Positions 43,719 to 52,906 of a stretch of 64,000 bases of DNA are shown here, piece by piece (positions within the stretch are counted from its first letter, which is position 1; each line of letters opens with the position of its first letter). The translations under genes and the position numbers were made by a program. The notes below the pieces were generated by a model that saw only the letters and a list, made by a program, of their open reading frames with translations, was not told the origin of the DNA and searched no databases. This DNA comes from Gammaproteobacteria bacterium (GTDB taxonomy: Bacteria > Pseudomonadota > Gammaproteobacteria > Pseudomonadales > Pseudohongiellaceae), in the NCBI GenBank assembly GCA_018661465.1, contig JABJIC010000022.1, positions 1 through 64,000 of the forward strand. Direction: 5' to 3'.

Positions 43719-44366
43719 CTAAGGATTGACGACTATATTGCTGACTTCCGCGGGCTCAGTGCTACTTAAAATCACGGCGTAGCTTAGTTCATCGAATGTT
43801 TTATAAACCAACAAGGTTCCGATCTCTTTTCCTGGCAGTTGTAGCCGATCCTGATTAAAGAAGGTCTGAAATCTTTCGCGAAATGACATACGGCTGCGTT
43901 CTACTTCATCAGTTACGCGGGCTCCAGGTTGTTGTATTGACAATACATTACCAACCTCGAGATTGTCGCGCATCCCTAGGTTGATAACAACTGTGTCCAG
44001 CTGGGATGCCTTTGCATCTGAATCAACTAGATCAATTATTTGCCCAGATACTTCTGTCGATGGCTCGACGGGGAATATTGTTGCCCCTATACGAGATTCT
44101 TCTCTAATAAGTAAGCGATCACCAACTCGTATCTCTTTGCTGCTATTGTTGATCACCAATTTTTTCAAGTCCACAGACTCGCTTTCTGTAATGCTGGCAA
44201 AGCCTAGATATTCAAATTCAATACCCAAAAATTCATCCTTGTTTGCACCCGGATAGACTGTCCCTTCTCGGTATACTTCAAATGAGCTAGCGCCGGAGGG
44301 CCAAATACCCCTGGCGTAAACTTCGTCGCCTGTTCCGATGGTCAGATTGTCGCCGATATTTGCCAC
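43719..44366 (-). CDS. C-terminal part of a LysM-domain protein, split from its N-terminal part by a frameshift
   Basis: A 215-codon frame beginning at GTG 44366. Its first residues (ANIGDNLTIGTGDEVYARG) continue directly from the frame of the upstream LysM fragment. If one C is restored in the CCC at 44372-44374, the two frames join as EAAPLIVANIGDN. In related bacteria, as far as I recall, this is one protein of about 340-370 residues next to dprA. The region is beta-rich and its role is unknown. It may be expressed by reinitiation just after the upstream stop, or the gene may be damaged or mis-sequenced. Confidence 0.75.
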   Translation of the reverse strand: MANIGDNLTIGTGDEVYARGIWPSGASSFEVYREGTVYPGANKDEFLGIEFEYLGFASITESESVDLKKLVINNSSKEIRVGDRLLIREESRIGATIFPVEPSTEVSGQIIDLVDSDAKASQLDTVVINLGMRDNLEVGNVLSIQQPGARVTDEVERSRMSFRERFQTFFNQDRLQLPGKEIGTLLVYKTFDELSYAVILSSTEPAEVSNIVVNP

Positions 44367-44368
44367 TA

Positions 44369-44830
44369 TTAGGGCGCTGCTTCGAGTTGTGCTCTGTCTG
44401 CAATTCGGTTGCGCGTGAAACTGTTCTCTATGGCTTCAAGCGGAATAGCCGGAATTGCACTAAGAAGGGGCTCTACTCTTACCTCTGGGCCCAAAGCAAC
44501 TATGTCGCGATCGCCTCTTTGCACTAAAATTCGAGGATTGCCTTCTACCGTACTCATAATTAGGGTGTCGCCGGGATAGATAAGGTCAGCATTGTCGAGA
44601 TAATCATCGGGTTGCCAAACTTCGGCCCAGCGTTGCGGGTCTTGAAGGAATTGACTGGCTATATTCCATAAGGAGTCGCCAGCTTCCACGGTATAGCTCT
44701 CTGGGTGCTCAGCTAGTAATAGACTGGACTGGCCAACAACCGCACTCATAGGCAATATGGCGCCAAGGGCCAGAACTGTTGCCAGTGCTAACCGTCTAAA
44801 TCCCGTGTTCTTCATATCAATATTCCGCAT
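44369..44830 (-). CDS. N-terminal part of a LysM-domain protein, truncated by a frameshift
   Basis: A 153-residue fragment with a signal peptide (RLALATVLALGAILPMSAVV) and one LysM domain (SYTVEAGDSLWNIASQFLQD, then WQPDDYLDNADLIYPGDTLI). LysM binds peptidoglycan. It continues with RVEPLLSAIPAIPLEAIENS and then stops at TAA 44369-44371, 3 nt before the start of the next frame. The sequence around the stop shows that one base of a C run is missing relative to an intact gene. It is divergent from def, as in Pseudomonas. Confidence 0.82.
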   Translation of the reverse strand: MRNIDMKNTGFRRLALATVLALGAILPMSAVVGQSSLLLAEHPESYTVEAGDSLWNIASQFLQDPQRWAEVWQPDDYLDNADLIYPGDTLIMSTVEGNPRILVQRGDRDIVALGPEVRVEPLLSAIPAIPLEAIENSFTRNRIADRAQLEAAP

Positions 44831-44933
44831 TTTTAACCTTGATATCTTAGCAATACGCTATAATTATCACTAGACGCAGATCACATCCTGCATTTTTCAC
44901 CCGGAACAAGGCACTACCAGGTTATTCGACAAT

Positions 44934-45440
44934 ATGGCAATTCTTCAAATACTGGAGTTTCCAGACCCCAGACTAAGGCAAATAGCTGCGCCCGTAACTG
45001 TTTTCGACGAGAAGCTCGAAGTCTTGATCGAGGATATGTTCGCAACTATGTACGAAGCTCAGGGGATCGGGCTCGCTGCGACTCAGGTCGATGTACATAA
45101 AAGGCTTCTGGTAATAGATGTATCGGAAAATAAGGATAGTCCTCAAGCACTTATTAATCCAAGTTTCGAGATAATTGATCAAGAGCTCGTTGATTACGAT
45201 GAAGGCTGCCTTTCTGTTCCTGGTTTCTATGAGATTGTCTCCCGGCCAGCTGAGATAAAAGTAGCAGCACAGGATAGAACCGGTGAGGCTGTTGAATTCT
45301 TCGCTGATGGCCTGCTTTCCACCTGCATTCAACACGAAATTGACCATCTCGATGGCAAACTTTTTGTCGATTACATTAGTCTGCTCAAGCGTCAGCGTAT
45401 TCGTCATAAGCTCGAAAAAGAGCACAAAAAGTCGGCCTGA
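44934..45440 (+). CDS. def: Peptide deformylase
   Basis: A 168-residue metalloenzyme that removes the formyl group from nascent proteins. All three motifs are intact: [10 protein letters not shown] (motif I), EGCLSVPG (motif II, metal Cys) and QHEIDHLDG (motif III, two metal His). The length matches type 1 deformylase. It leads the def-fmt-rsmB cluster, with fmt starting 5 nt later. Confidence 0.97.
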   Translation: MAILQILEFPDPRLRQIAAPVTVFDEKLEVLIEDMFATMYEAQGIGLAATQVDVHKRLLVIDVSENKDSPQALINPSFEIIDQELVDYDEGCLSVPGFYEIVSRPAEIKVAAQDRTGEAVEFFADGLLSTCIQHEIDHLDGKLFVDYISLLKRQRIRHKLEKEHKKSA

Positions 45441-45445
45441 TTTCA

Positions 45446-46411
45446 ATGGAAAAACTACGAATCTGTTTTGCAGGCACTCCTGCATTTGCTGCTGCTCATC
45501 TTTCCCGGCTGCTGCAATCTGACCATAAAGTCATCGCTGTCTATTCTCAGCCTGATCGGCCATCTGGTCGCGGAAAAAAACTTCATGCAAGCCCTGTAAA
45601 AGCCATTGCTCTCGAAAATTCAATTCCTTGCCTGCAGCCAGTCTCTCTCAAATCAGTAGAAGCGGAACAACAACTTCGCGAGTTGAATATCGATGTACTA
45701 GTTGTAGTTGCTTACGGTTTGATACTGCCCCAGCAAATTCTTGATATTCCAAAATTTGGCTGCGTCAATGTACATGCCTCACTTTTACCAAGGTGGCGAG
45801 GTGCTGCACCAATTGAACGCTCCATTCTGGCGGGCGATAAAGTGACAGGTGTCACTATTATGCAAATGGATGAAGGCTTAGATACAGGAGACATGCTCAA
45901 CAAGGTACAAGTTACCATTGAGGATACAGACAATAGAGTGGACATCGAAGACAAACTAATCGAGGCTGGGTCTTCTGCCTTAGTCACGACCCTCAATCAG
46001 TTGTCGACTTTTAGAGAAAATGCGGAAGTTCAGAATGATGCAGACACTTGTTACGCTACCAAGCTGGATAAGTCTGAATCCCTGATAAATTGGGGCTCCC
46101 CGGCAAGCGAGATAGATCGTCAGGTCCGCGCCAGTATCGGTAGAACTCCCGCATTTAGCTACCTCAATCAAAACCGAATGCGGGTTATTCAGGCCCGGCC
46201 TATTGGCAGTGCTACAGATTTAAATGTTAGTCATGGCACTATTGTGGCTTGCTCTAAAGATTCTTTTGAGGTTCAAACCGCAGAGGGATTACTCGAAGTT
46301 TCAAGTGTTCAGCTTCCTGGCAAGAGCGCGACTCATGTTAGAGATGTTCTGAACTCTCGTCCTGAGTTGTTTGCGCCAGGAAATATGTTCGCGAATTCCG
46401 AGGAAGCATAG
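45446..46411 (+). CDS. fmt: Methionyl-tRNA formyltransferase
   Basis: A 321-residue enzyme that formylates Met-tRNA for initiation. The N-terminal domain has FAGTPAFAAAHLSRLL and SQPDRPSGRGKKLHASPVKA. The formyltetrahydrofolate site is at VNVHASLLPRWRGAAPIERS, followed by GVTIMQMDEGLDTGDML. The C-terminal OB-like domain recognises tRNA. Length and motifs are normal. It is paired with def, and rsmB starts 1 nt after its stop. Confidence 0.97.
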   Translation: MEKLRICFAGTPAFAAAHLSRLLQSDHKVIAVYSQPDRPSGRGKKLHASPVKAIALENSIPCLQPVSLKSVEAEQQLRELNIDVLVVVAYGLILPQQILDIPKFGCVNVHASLLPRWRGAAPIERSILAGDKVTGVTIMQMDEGLDTGDMLNKVQVTIEDTDNRVDIEDKLIEAGSSALVTTLNQLSTFRENAEVQNDADTCYATKLDKSESLINWGSPASEIDRQVRASIGRTPAFSYLNQNRMRVIQARPIGSATDLNVSHGTIVACSKDSFEVQTAEGLLEVSSVQLPGKSATHVRDVLNSRPELFAPGNMFANSEEA

Positions 46412-46412
46412 C

Positions 46413-47738
46413 GTGGCAAAAAGCCAAGCGAATACTGAAAAGAAAAGTAGAGTGATTATTGCAGAGGTGCTTTCAAGCTTATTGCAAAGTTCCGGCTCCT
46501 TATCCACTCACCTGTCGAAATATAAGGACCATCCGGAGAGCAGCCTTATCCAGGAAACTTGTTATGGTTGTTGCCGTTGGTTTCGCTTACTCGAACATAT
46601 TCTCGACCAGTTTTTGAAAAAGCCTCTTAAGAGTAAAGACCGGGATATTAAGTGTTTATTGATCGCGGCCCTGTATCAGCTTCGCGAGCTAAACCAAGCC
46701 GAATACGCAGTGATTAACGAGTCGGTTTCAGCAGCTAATTTATTAGGCAAGCCCTGGGCTAAAGGCCTGGTTAATGCTGTACTGAGAAACTATCTCCGAG
46801 GCAAAGATAAAGTTGAGGAGGGATTGAGTTCCACCTCTACGGATATTCAATATTCATTCCCCAAATGGTTGTTCGATCAACTAGAAAGTCAATGGCCAAA
46901 CGATGCTGAATCCATTGTGATCGCCTCCAATGAAAGACCTCCTCTAAGCTTGAGAGTTAACCTTGGCAAAGTTAGTAGAGAGCAGTATCAGTTGGAGCTA
47001 GCTGAGGCAGGTATTGAGTCGAGCCCGGGTCAGTATGCCGATTCTTCGCTGTATCTGGCCAAACCCAGGGCCGTCTCTGAAATTCACGGTTTTTTGGAAG
47101 GGATGTCCAGTGTTCAGGATGAAGCTTCACAAATGGTTGCTGGCTTGCTCGATCTACAACCGGGGCTGAAAGTTCTGGATGCCTGTGCCGCGCCTGGTGG
47201 AAAGACTTGCCATATTCTTGAAAGTGAGCACTCGCTAACTGAGTGTGTCGCTATAGACATGGGACCGAGAAAGCTTGAGCGAATTGAAGAGAATCTGCAA
47301 AGGCTTGGTTTGAATGCTCGCCTGGTGGACTCTGATGCATCAGATATAGACAATTGGTGGGATGGTGCCGAGTTCGATCGCATATTGCTGGATGCGCCCT
47401 GCTCAGCCACTGCGGTAATTCGCCGTCATCCCGATATAAAGGTGCTACGCCAGCCCCGAGATATAGAAGAATTGCTAGGCGTTCAGGCAAATCTGCTGAC
47501 ATCTTTGTGGAAATGCCTGAAGCCAGGTGGCCTGTTGCTCTATACAACTTGCTCCTTGCTAAAGCAGGAAAACGAAGAGCAGATATCACAGTTTCTAGAA
47601 TCCACGGATAACGCTAAATATGAGGGCATAGCGGCCGATTGGGGAGTAGAATGTCGCTTTGGTAGACAGCTACTGCCAGGCGATAAAAACGGTCCAGATG
47701 GATTTTTCTATTGTCCTCTAAGAAAAAGCCAGTCGTAA
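46413..47738 (+). CDS. rsmB: 16S rRNA (cytosine-967-C5)-methyltransferase RsmB
   Basis: About 441 residues. An N-terminal NusB-like RNA-binding domain (CLLIAALYQLRELNQAEYAV) precedes an S-adenosylmethionine-dependent Rossmann domain. The latter has DACAAPGGKTCHILE, the first catalytic Cys region DAPCSATAVIRRHPDIKVL and the second Cys in TTCSLLKQENEEQ. I chose GTG 46413, with GAGGAAG about 9 nt upstream. A longer frame from 46371 would overlap fmt by 41 bp. It methylates C967 of 16S rRNA. Confidence 0.95.
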   Translation: MAKSQANTEKKSRVIIAEVLSSLLQSSGSLSTHLSKYKDHPESSLIQETCYGCCRWFRLLEHILDQFLKKPLKSKDRDIKCLLIAALYQLRELNQAEYAVINESVSAANLLGKPWAKGLVNAVLRNYLRGKDKVEEGLSSTSTDIQYSFPKWLFDQLESQWPNDAESIVIASNERPPLSLRVNLGKVSREQYQLELAEAGIESSPGQYADSSLYLAKPRAVSEIHGFLEGMSSVQDEASQMVAGLLDLQPGLKVLDACAAPGGKTCHILESEHSLTECVAIDMGPRKLERIEENLQRLGLNARLVDSDASDIDNWWDGAEFDRILLDAPCSATAVIRRHPDIKVLRQPRDIEELLGVQANLLTSLWKCLKPGGLLLYTTCSLLKQENEEQISQFLESTDNAKYEGIAADWGVECRFGRQLLPGDKNGPDGFFYCPLRKSQS

Positions 47739-47774
47739 GCCAGATATAAGACCTATTATTAAGTACAGGCTCGC

Positions 47775-49151
47775 ATGAAAATTATAATTCTAGGTGCCAA
47801 CCAGGTTGGTAGCACCCTCGCCGAAACCCTGGCTAACGAAGAAAACGATATCACCGTTGTCGATACTGACGCTGAGCAGTTGCGCGAGCTCAAAGACCAT
47901 ATTGATATAAGCACAATTCACGGCCATCCCTCTCACCCAGATATACTGGAACAGGCGGGCGGTCCCGATGCCGACATGATCATTGCCGTCACCGAAAGTG
48001 ATGAAATAAACATGGTTGCCTGCCGTGTTGCTTATTCCATGTTTCAAACCCCCAAAAAGATTTGTCGAATCCGCTCTACTTCCTATTTGGTTTCAGACGG
48101 GCTGTTTAGCAAGAAGCACGGCATCGCTGTTGATGTTGTTATTAGTCCCGAGCTTATAGTTTCTAAAGCTATCGGGCGCTTACTGGCACTACCGGGCTCA
48201 CTTCAGGTTTTAGATTTTGCTGAAGGCAAGGTTCAGTTAGTCGCGGTTAAAGCATTTTACGGCGGCCCTCTTGTTGGTCAGGAAATACGACTAATTCGGC
48301 AGCACATGCCGTCAGTCGACACTCGAGTGGCTGCAATATTTCGTAAAGATCGCCCAATAATTCCCGAAGGCTCGACGGTAATCGAGGCGGGTGATGAAGT
48401 TTTCTTTGTGGCCGCGAAGGAAAACATTCGCGCCTGCATGGCCGAGCTGCGCAGAATGGATAAACCCTATAAGCGCCTTATTATCGCAGGTGGTGGAAAT
48501 ATAGGAATGCGCTTGGCTGAGTCCATTGAGGACAAATATCAGGTTAAGCTAATCGAAAAGGACATGGAACGATGCGCCTTCCTTTCGGAGACACTGGAAA
48601 AAACTATCGTGTTGAATGGCGAAGCTTCTCAACAGGATTTTTTGATCGAAGAAAATATTGAAGACACCGATGTTTTTCTTGCGCTTACCAATGATGATGA
48701 AGCAAATATTATGTCTTCGCTTCTCGCCAAGAGGCTAGGCGCAAAAAAGGTAATGGCCATGATTAACAACCCTGCCTATGTTGATCTTGTACAGGGTGGA
48801 GAAATCGATATTGCAATCTCTCCTCAACAGGCAACTATTGGATCGCTGCTGGCACACGTTCGACGAGCAGACGTGGTAAATGTTCATTCTCTTAGAAGAG
48901 GTGCGGCTGAAGCGATGGAAGCCATCGCTCATGGTGACCACACATCCTCGAAGGTAGTAGGCAAAGCAATTCAGGATATAGATCTTCCCGAAGGAACCAC
49001 TATTGGTGCAATAGTAAGAGGGGATGAAGTACTCATTGCCCACGACAACACGGTTGTGGAATCCGATGATCATGTCATTCTCTTTCTTGTTAATCGCAAA
49101 ACAATTCCCCAGGTTGAACGACTGTTCCAAGTCGGCTTCTCCTTTTTCTAG
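47775..49151 (+). CDS. trkA: Trk system potassium uptake protein TrkA
   Basis: A 458-residue cytoplasmic gating protein with two RCK repeats. The first nucleotide loop is [16 protein letters not shown] with Asp in VVDTDAEQL. The second is [14 protein letters not shown]. Each RCK_N is followed by an RCK_C domain. TrkA binds NAD(H) and controls the TrkH channel, which is encoded 6 nt downstream. The length is standard for two-repeat TrkA. Confidence 0.96.
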   Translation: MKIIILGANQVGSTLAETLANEENDITVVDTDAEQLRELKDHIDISTIHGHPSHPDILEQAGGPDADMIIAVTESDEINMVACRVAYSMFQTPKKICRIRSTSYLVSDGLFSKKHGIAVDVVISPELIVSKAIGRLLALPGSLQVLDFAEGKVQLVAVKAFYGGPLVGQEIRLIRQHMPSVDTRVAAIFRKDRPIIPEGSTVIEAGDEVFFVAAKENIRACMAELRRMDKPYKRLIIAGGGNIGMRLAESIEDKYQVKLIEKDMERCAFLSETLEKTIVLNGEASQQDFLIEENIEDTDVFLALTNDDEANIMSSLLAKRLGAKKVMAMINNPAYVDLVQGGEIDIAISPQQATIGSLLAHVRRADVVNVHSLRRGAAEAMEAIAHGDHTSSKVVGKAIQDIDLPEGTTIGAIVRGDEVLIAHDNTVVESDDHVILFLVNRKTIPQVERLFQVGFSFF

Positions 49152-49157
49152 GCGACT

Positions 49158-50612
49158 ATGCGTATATCCGTCATAGTAAAAATACTTGGGCTGCTGCTAC
49201 TAATATTTGGCGCCCTTGCAAACTTTCCTCCTCTGATTGTGTCCTGGATATACGAAGATGGCATGGCTTCGGAATTCATAACATCTTTTATATATGTTTC
49301 GGGGGCCGGATTTTTTATGTGGCTGTCCTCTTTTCGTACTACTAAGGAGCTAGGAACCAAAGAAGGGTTTTTGATCGTAACTCTTTTCTGGGTAGTGCTG
49401 GGTACTGCGGGGTCTCTGCCTTTTCTTCTTTCCCCGGCGGTAGAATTATCTCTTACTGACGCCGTGTTTGAATCTCTGTCAGGCCTTACCACTACTGGCG
49501 CTACGGTGATTTCCGGGCTCGATGATTTACCGAAATCTTTGCTCTTCTATCGACAACAATTACAGTGGCTGGGCGGCATGGGTATTATCGTTCTGGCCAT
49601 GGCACTGCTGCCCATGCTCGGCATTGGAGGCATGCAGCTGTATCGCGCCGAGAGCCCGGGACCCGTCAAAGACAATAAGCTGGTTCCCAGATTAGCAGAG
49701 ACAGCCAAGGCGCTTTGGTACATCTACCTTACTCTTACAATTGTGTGCGCACTTGCATACTGGATTGTGGGTATGAATTTGTTCGACGCAATAAGTCACA
49801 GCTTTACGACTGTGGCAATCGGCGGATTCTCAACCCATGATCAAAGCATGGGCTACTTCGATAATTCAGCGGTTGAAATTGTGGCCATAATTTTCATGTT
49901 TATAGCCGGGATAAATTTCGCGCTGCACTTTACCGCCTGGCAGAAACGAAATATCAGTCACTATGTTAAGGATCCAGAATTCAAATTCTACGCGCTTATT
50001 CTGACTACCGTTTCAGTAGTGACAGTAGTTGTTCTGTATTTTTCGGAGATTTACACAAGCGCTTCTGATGCTCTTATCAAAGGTGTATTTCAAGTCGTTT
50101 CTTTTGCGACAACTACCGGCTTCGCCACCGCTGATTTTAATTCCTGGCCTTTGTTTCTTCCTTACATGTTGCTCTATGCCGCCATAATTGGAGCCTGTGC
50201 AGGGTCCACCGGCGGCGGAATGAAAGTTATAAGAATTCTGCTTATTTTCAAACAGGGCTTCAGAGAAGTTCAACGACTGATACACCCCAAAGCGGTGATA
50301 CCAATCAAGCTTGGTAAGAACCCTGTCTCCGATCGAATCATCGAATCGGTTTGGGGGTTCTTTGCTGTCTATGTAATGGCATACATGGCAATGCTTCTAG
50401 CATTGCTTGCTACTGGCCTGGACATCATTACTGCATTTAGTGCGGTGGGTGCCTGCATAAACAATCTAGGGCCGGGACTGGCAAATGTCGCCGCCACGTA
50501 TGAACATCTGCCGGCGACAGCAAAATGGATACTCTGCTTTGCGATGCTTCTTGGGCGATTGGAAGTGTTTACTTTATTGGTGCTGTTCACGCCAATGTTT
50601 TGGCGCCGATAG
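49158..50612 (+). CDS. trkH: Trk system potassium uptake channel TrkH
   Basis: A 484-residue membrane protein with about ten helices and four pore loops. Filter-like segments are SLSGLTTTGATVISGLD, SHSFTTVAIGGFSTHD, VVSFATTTGFATADF and FSAVGACINNLGPGLANVA. It forms the K+ channel of the Trk system gated by TrkA. The trkA-trkH pair next to rsmB is a compact arrangement. Its stop is 34 bp from the convergent acyltransferase stop. Confidence 0.96.
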   Translation: MRISVIVKILGLLLLIFGALANFPPLIVSWIYEDGMASEFITSFIYVSGAGFFMWLSSFRTTKELGTKEGFLIVTLFWVVLGTAGSLPFLLSPAVELSLTDAVFESLSGLTTTGATVISGLDDLPKSLLFYRQQLQWLGGMGIIVLAMALLPMLGIGGMQLYRAESPGPVKDNKLVPRLAETAKALWYIYLTLTIVCALAYWIVGMNLFDAISHSFTTVAIGGFSTHDQSMGYFDNSAVEIVAIIFMFIAGINFALHFTAWQKRNISHYVKDPEFKFYALILTTVSVVTVVVLYFSEIYTSASDALIKGVFQVVSFATTTGFATADFNSWPLFLPYMLLYAAIIGACAGSTGGGMKVIRILLIFKQGFREVQRLIHPKAVIPIKLGKNPVSDRIIESVWGFFAVYVMAYMAMLLALLATGLDIITAFSAVGACINNLGPGLANVAATYEHLPATAKWILCFAMLLGRLEVFTLLVLFTPMFWRR

Positions 50613-50646
50613 TTTTACTCTGCCGCTTTGATAGTTCTAGCGGAGC

Positions 50647-51477
50647 TCAGTAGAATTTATTCCCATCTTCTTGATGCCGAAACCTTTTGTATTCCCATTG
50701 GTACTGCTCCACACAATCCAGCACACAACGTTCGACAGACTTGTTTAGCCCTGCCAGAGACTCATCGAGTTTGTCGCTATATATTTCTGGGTCCGCCTCT
50801 GTAATCACTGCCTTATAGCCTGCTGAATTTTCCAGTCGTTTGGCATATCCAAAAAATACTCTAGGGCGGCTCCTGGAAATTAATTTGCTAACTAGAGTCA
50901 TGGTCCAGGCTGGCTCCTGAAAAAAATCTGCGTAGGCTCCTCCTTCTTCATTTGGAACCTGGTCTGGCAAAAGCCCGACCATTTCCCCTCTGTCCAGGGC
51001 CTTAATTATTTTGGCGACACCTTTTATGTTGGTTGGAGCCAATGACATTCCTACTCTCGATCTGGTTTCCTTTAGCAATTTATCCATTGCCTCCATTTTT
51101 GGAGGTTGATACATAAAAGTGGCCTCAACATCCTGACTGGCATATTGGCCCATCATTTCCCAGTTACCTAAATGTGGTACTAACAGAATGACCCCATTGC
51201 CTTCTGCAATCGCCTGACGATATTGATCAATGCCCTCTGTCTCTTTTATCAAGGCAAAAGCTTCTTCTAGTGGAATTAGCCAGGCTTTACCCATTTCCAG
51301 TGCCAGACAACTTGTATGCTGGAGGCTGCTCAGGGTCAGTTTGGATATTTCCTCATCGCTCTTGTCAGAAAAGCAGGTCCTGAGGTTTTTGCGGGTAGTG
51401 TCCTTGGCTCTATTGGGAAGCCAATAGAGCGTACGACCCCACGCCCGGCCCAATAGATGAAGCAGGGGCAGGGGCAA
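50647..51477 (-). CDS. LpxL/HtrB-family lipid A acyltransferase-like protein
   Basis: A 276-codon frame from a TTG at 51477. The catalytic H-X4-E is in VPHLGNWEMMG, followed by LLPDQVPNEEGGAYADFF and SRSRPRVFFGYAKRLE, typical for late lipid A acyltransferases. It probably adds a secondary acyl chain to lipid A at the inner membrane. The frame is open further upstream to a stop at 51549. There it encodes SPQSIFLLGFLRLTA, the usual hydrophobic N-terminus, but no ATG, GTG or TTG exists there. The real start may be a rare ATT/ATC/CTG codon. Confidence 0.88.
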   Translation of the reverse strand: MPLPLLHLLGRAWGRTLYWLPNRAKDTTRKNLRTCFSDKSDEEISKLTLSSLQHTSCLALEMGKAWLIPLEEAFALIKETEGIDQYRQAIAEGNGVILLVPHLGNWEMMGQYASQDVEATFMYQPPKMEAMDKLLKETRSRVGMSLAPTNIKGVAKIIKALDRGEMVGLLPDQVPNEEGGAYADFFQEPAWTMTLVSKLISRSRPRVFFGYAKRLENSAGYKAVITEADPEIYSDKLDESLAGLNKSVERCVLDCVEQYQWEYKRFRHQEDGNKFY

Positions 51478-51549
51478 AATGGCAGTTAGCCTTAGAAACC
51501 CAAGCAGAAAAATTGATTGAGGTGATTGAATGTTGATACCTGTGTTCTA

Positions 51550-51878
51550 AGGTTTGTGTTTGTCGATTTCGGCTATGCGACACTGTGGATGCGCCGGAAT
51601 TGAATCATAACCTATCAAGCGCCATATTTTTACCAGCTCATTTAGTCCAAATTGATTCCAAAACTTCGATTCTGCTGTGCGCTTTTCACTTTAGCTTTCA
51701 CCCCGGCGCTATCCACGACTCTCTCTTCAGCTCTCTGTTCAACTCTCATCTCAACTCTCTGCCTTAATGCACCTCTTCTTTCTCTTCAGCACTGCATAGC
51801 CACAGGCCTGCCGCTAGATTAGTTCATGATAATCAAGGATAATTGCAGCCCTTTGAATTTCTCGGCAACGGTACTATC
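51550..51878. other. Intergenic region between the acyltransferase and glyQ
   Basis: It contains a CT-rich degenerate repeat stretch at about 51715-51765 (units like CTCTCTTCAGCTCT and CAACTCTCATCT) and no credible gene. It should include divergent promoters, which I could not define. Confidence 0.5.
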
Positions 51879-52853
51879 GTGGACAAAGCTTTAAACCTGA
51901 ATACCTTTCAGGGACTCATAATGGCACTTCAGCAATTTTGGGCTGATAAGGGCTGTGTAGTCTTGCAACCTCTTGATATGGAGGTGGGCGCAGGAACATT
52001 TCATCCTGCGACTTTTTTGCGAGCAATTGGTCCCGAAACCTGGAATACCGCCTACGTGCAACCTTGCCGGCGGCCTACTGATGGACGCTACGGTGAAAAC
52101 CCCAATCGGCTACAGCACTACTACCAGTTTCAGGTAATTCTTAAGCCCTCACCGGACAATATTCAGGACCTGTATTTAGAGTCTTTGGAGAGTCTGGGAA
52201 TCGATATGTCGGTTCATGATATTCGCTTTGTTGAAGACAATTGGGAGTCGCCAACCCTTGGGGCATGGGGTCTGGGCTGGGAAGTCTGGCTCAATGGCAT
52301 GGAAGTCACCCAATTTACCTATTTCCAGCAAGTGGGCGGCCTTGAATGTTTTCCCGTGAGTGGTGAGATTACTTATGGAATTGAGCGCATTGCCATGTAC
52401 TTGCAAGGCGTTGACAGTATCTATGACATTGTCTGGACCGAGGGCCCCTCTGGCATAGTGACCTACGGAGATGTGTTCAAACAGAATGAAGTGGAAATGT
52501 CCGCCTACAACTTTGAGCACGCATCGGTAGAAAATCTGTTTAGATATTTTGATGATTGCGAAGAGCAATGTAATCAACTTATCGAGAAAGAATTAGCTTT
52601 ACCTGCTTACGAACAGGTATTGAAGGCGTCCCACTATTTCAATTTGCTGGATGCAAGAAATGCCATTTCGGTAACAGAGAGACAACGATTTATTCTTAGA
52701 GTTCGTACTCTCGCCCGTCTTGTAGCTGAAGCCTATTTTGAAAGCCGGAAACAACTTGGCTTTCCTTTAGCAAGCGAAGAACTTCGCCAGGAATATTTGA
52801 AGCAAAGCTCAAAGAAAGAATCGAAACAAAAATCGAAGAAGAAACCAAAGTAA
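51879..52853 (+). CDS. glyQ: Glycyl-tRNA synthetase alpha subunit
   Basis: A 324-residue class II aminoacyl-tRNA synthetase subunit with the catalytic core: [60 protein letters not shown] and the long conserved [20 protein letters not shown]. The start is uncertain. GTG 51879 matches the family N-terminus, and TTG 51843 is possible. The C-terminus is a Lys/Ser-rich extension ([13 protein letters not shown]) not usual in E. coli. It acts with GlyS, encoded 53 bp downstream. Confidence 0.95.
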   Translation: MDKALNLNTFQGLIMALQQFWADKGCVVLQPLDMEVGAGTFHPATFLRAIGPETWNTAYVQPCRRPTDGRYGENPNRLQHYYQFQVILKPSPDNIQDLYLESLESLGIDMSVHDIRFVEDNWESPTLGAWGLGWEVWLNGMEVTQFTYFQQVGGLECFPVSGEITYGIERIAMYLQGVDSIYDIVWTEGPSGIVTYGDVFKQNEVEMSAYNFEHASVENLFRYFDDCEEQCNQLIEKELALPAYEQVLKASHYFNLLDARNAISVTERQRFILRVRTLARLVAEAYFESRKQLGFPLASEELRQEYLKQSSKKESKQKSKKKPK

Positions 52854-52906
52854 GACCCAAAAAGATACTAGAAGACCGGTAACGGGTCGCAGGAAAAATA
52901 GCTGTC

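Noticed and set aside
44973..45485. A 170-codon minus-strand frame opposite def
   Set aside because: It lies fully antisense to def and fmt, which have all their catalytic motifs.
50613..50646. A CCGCT / AGCGG stem between trkH and the acyltransferase as a terminator
   Set aside because: Only five base pairs with a long loop and no T tract.
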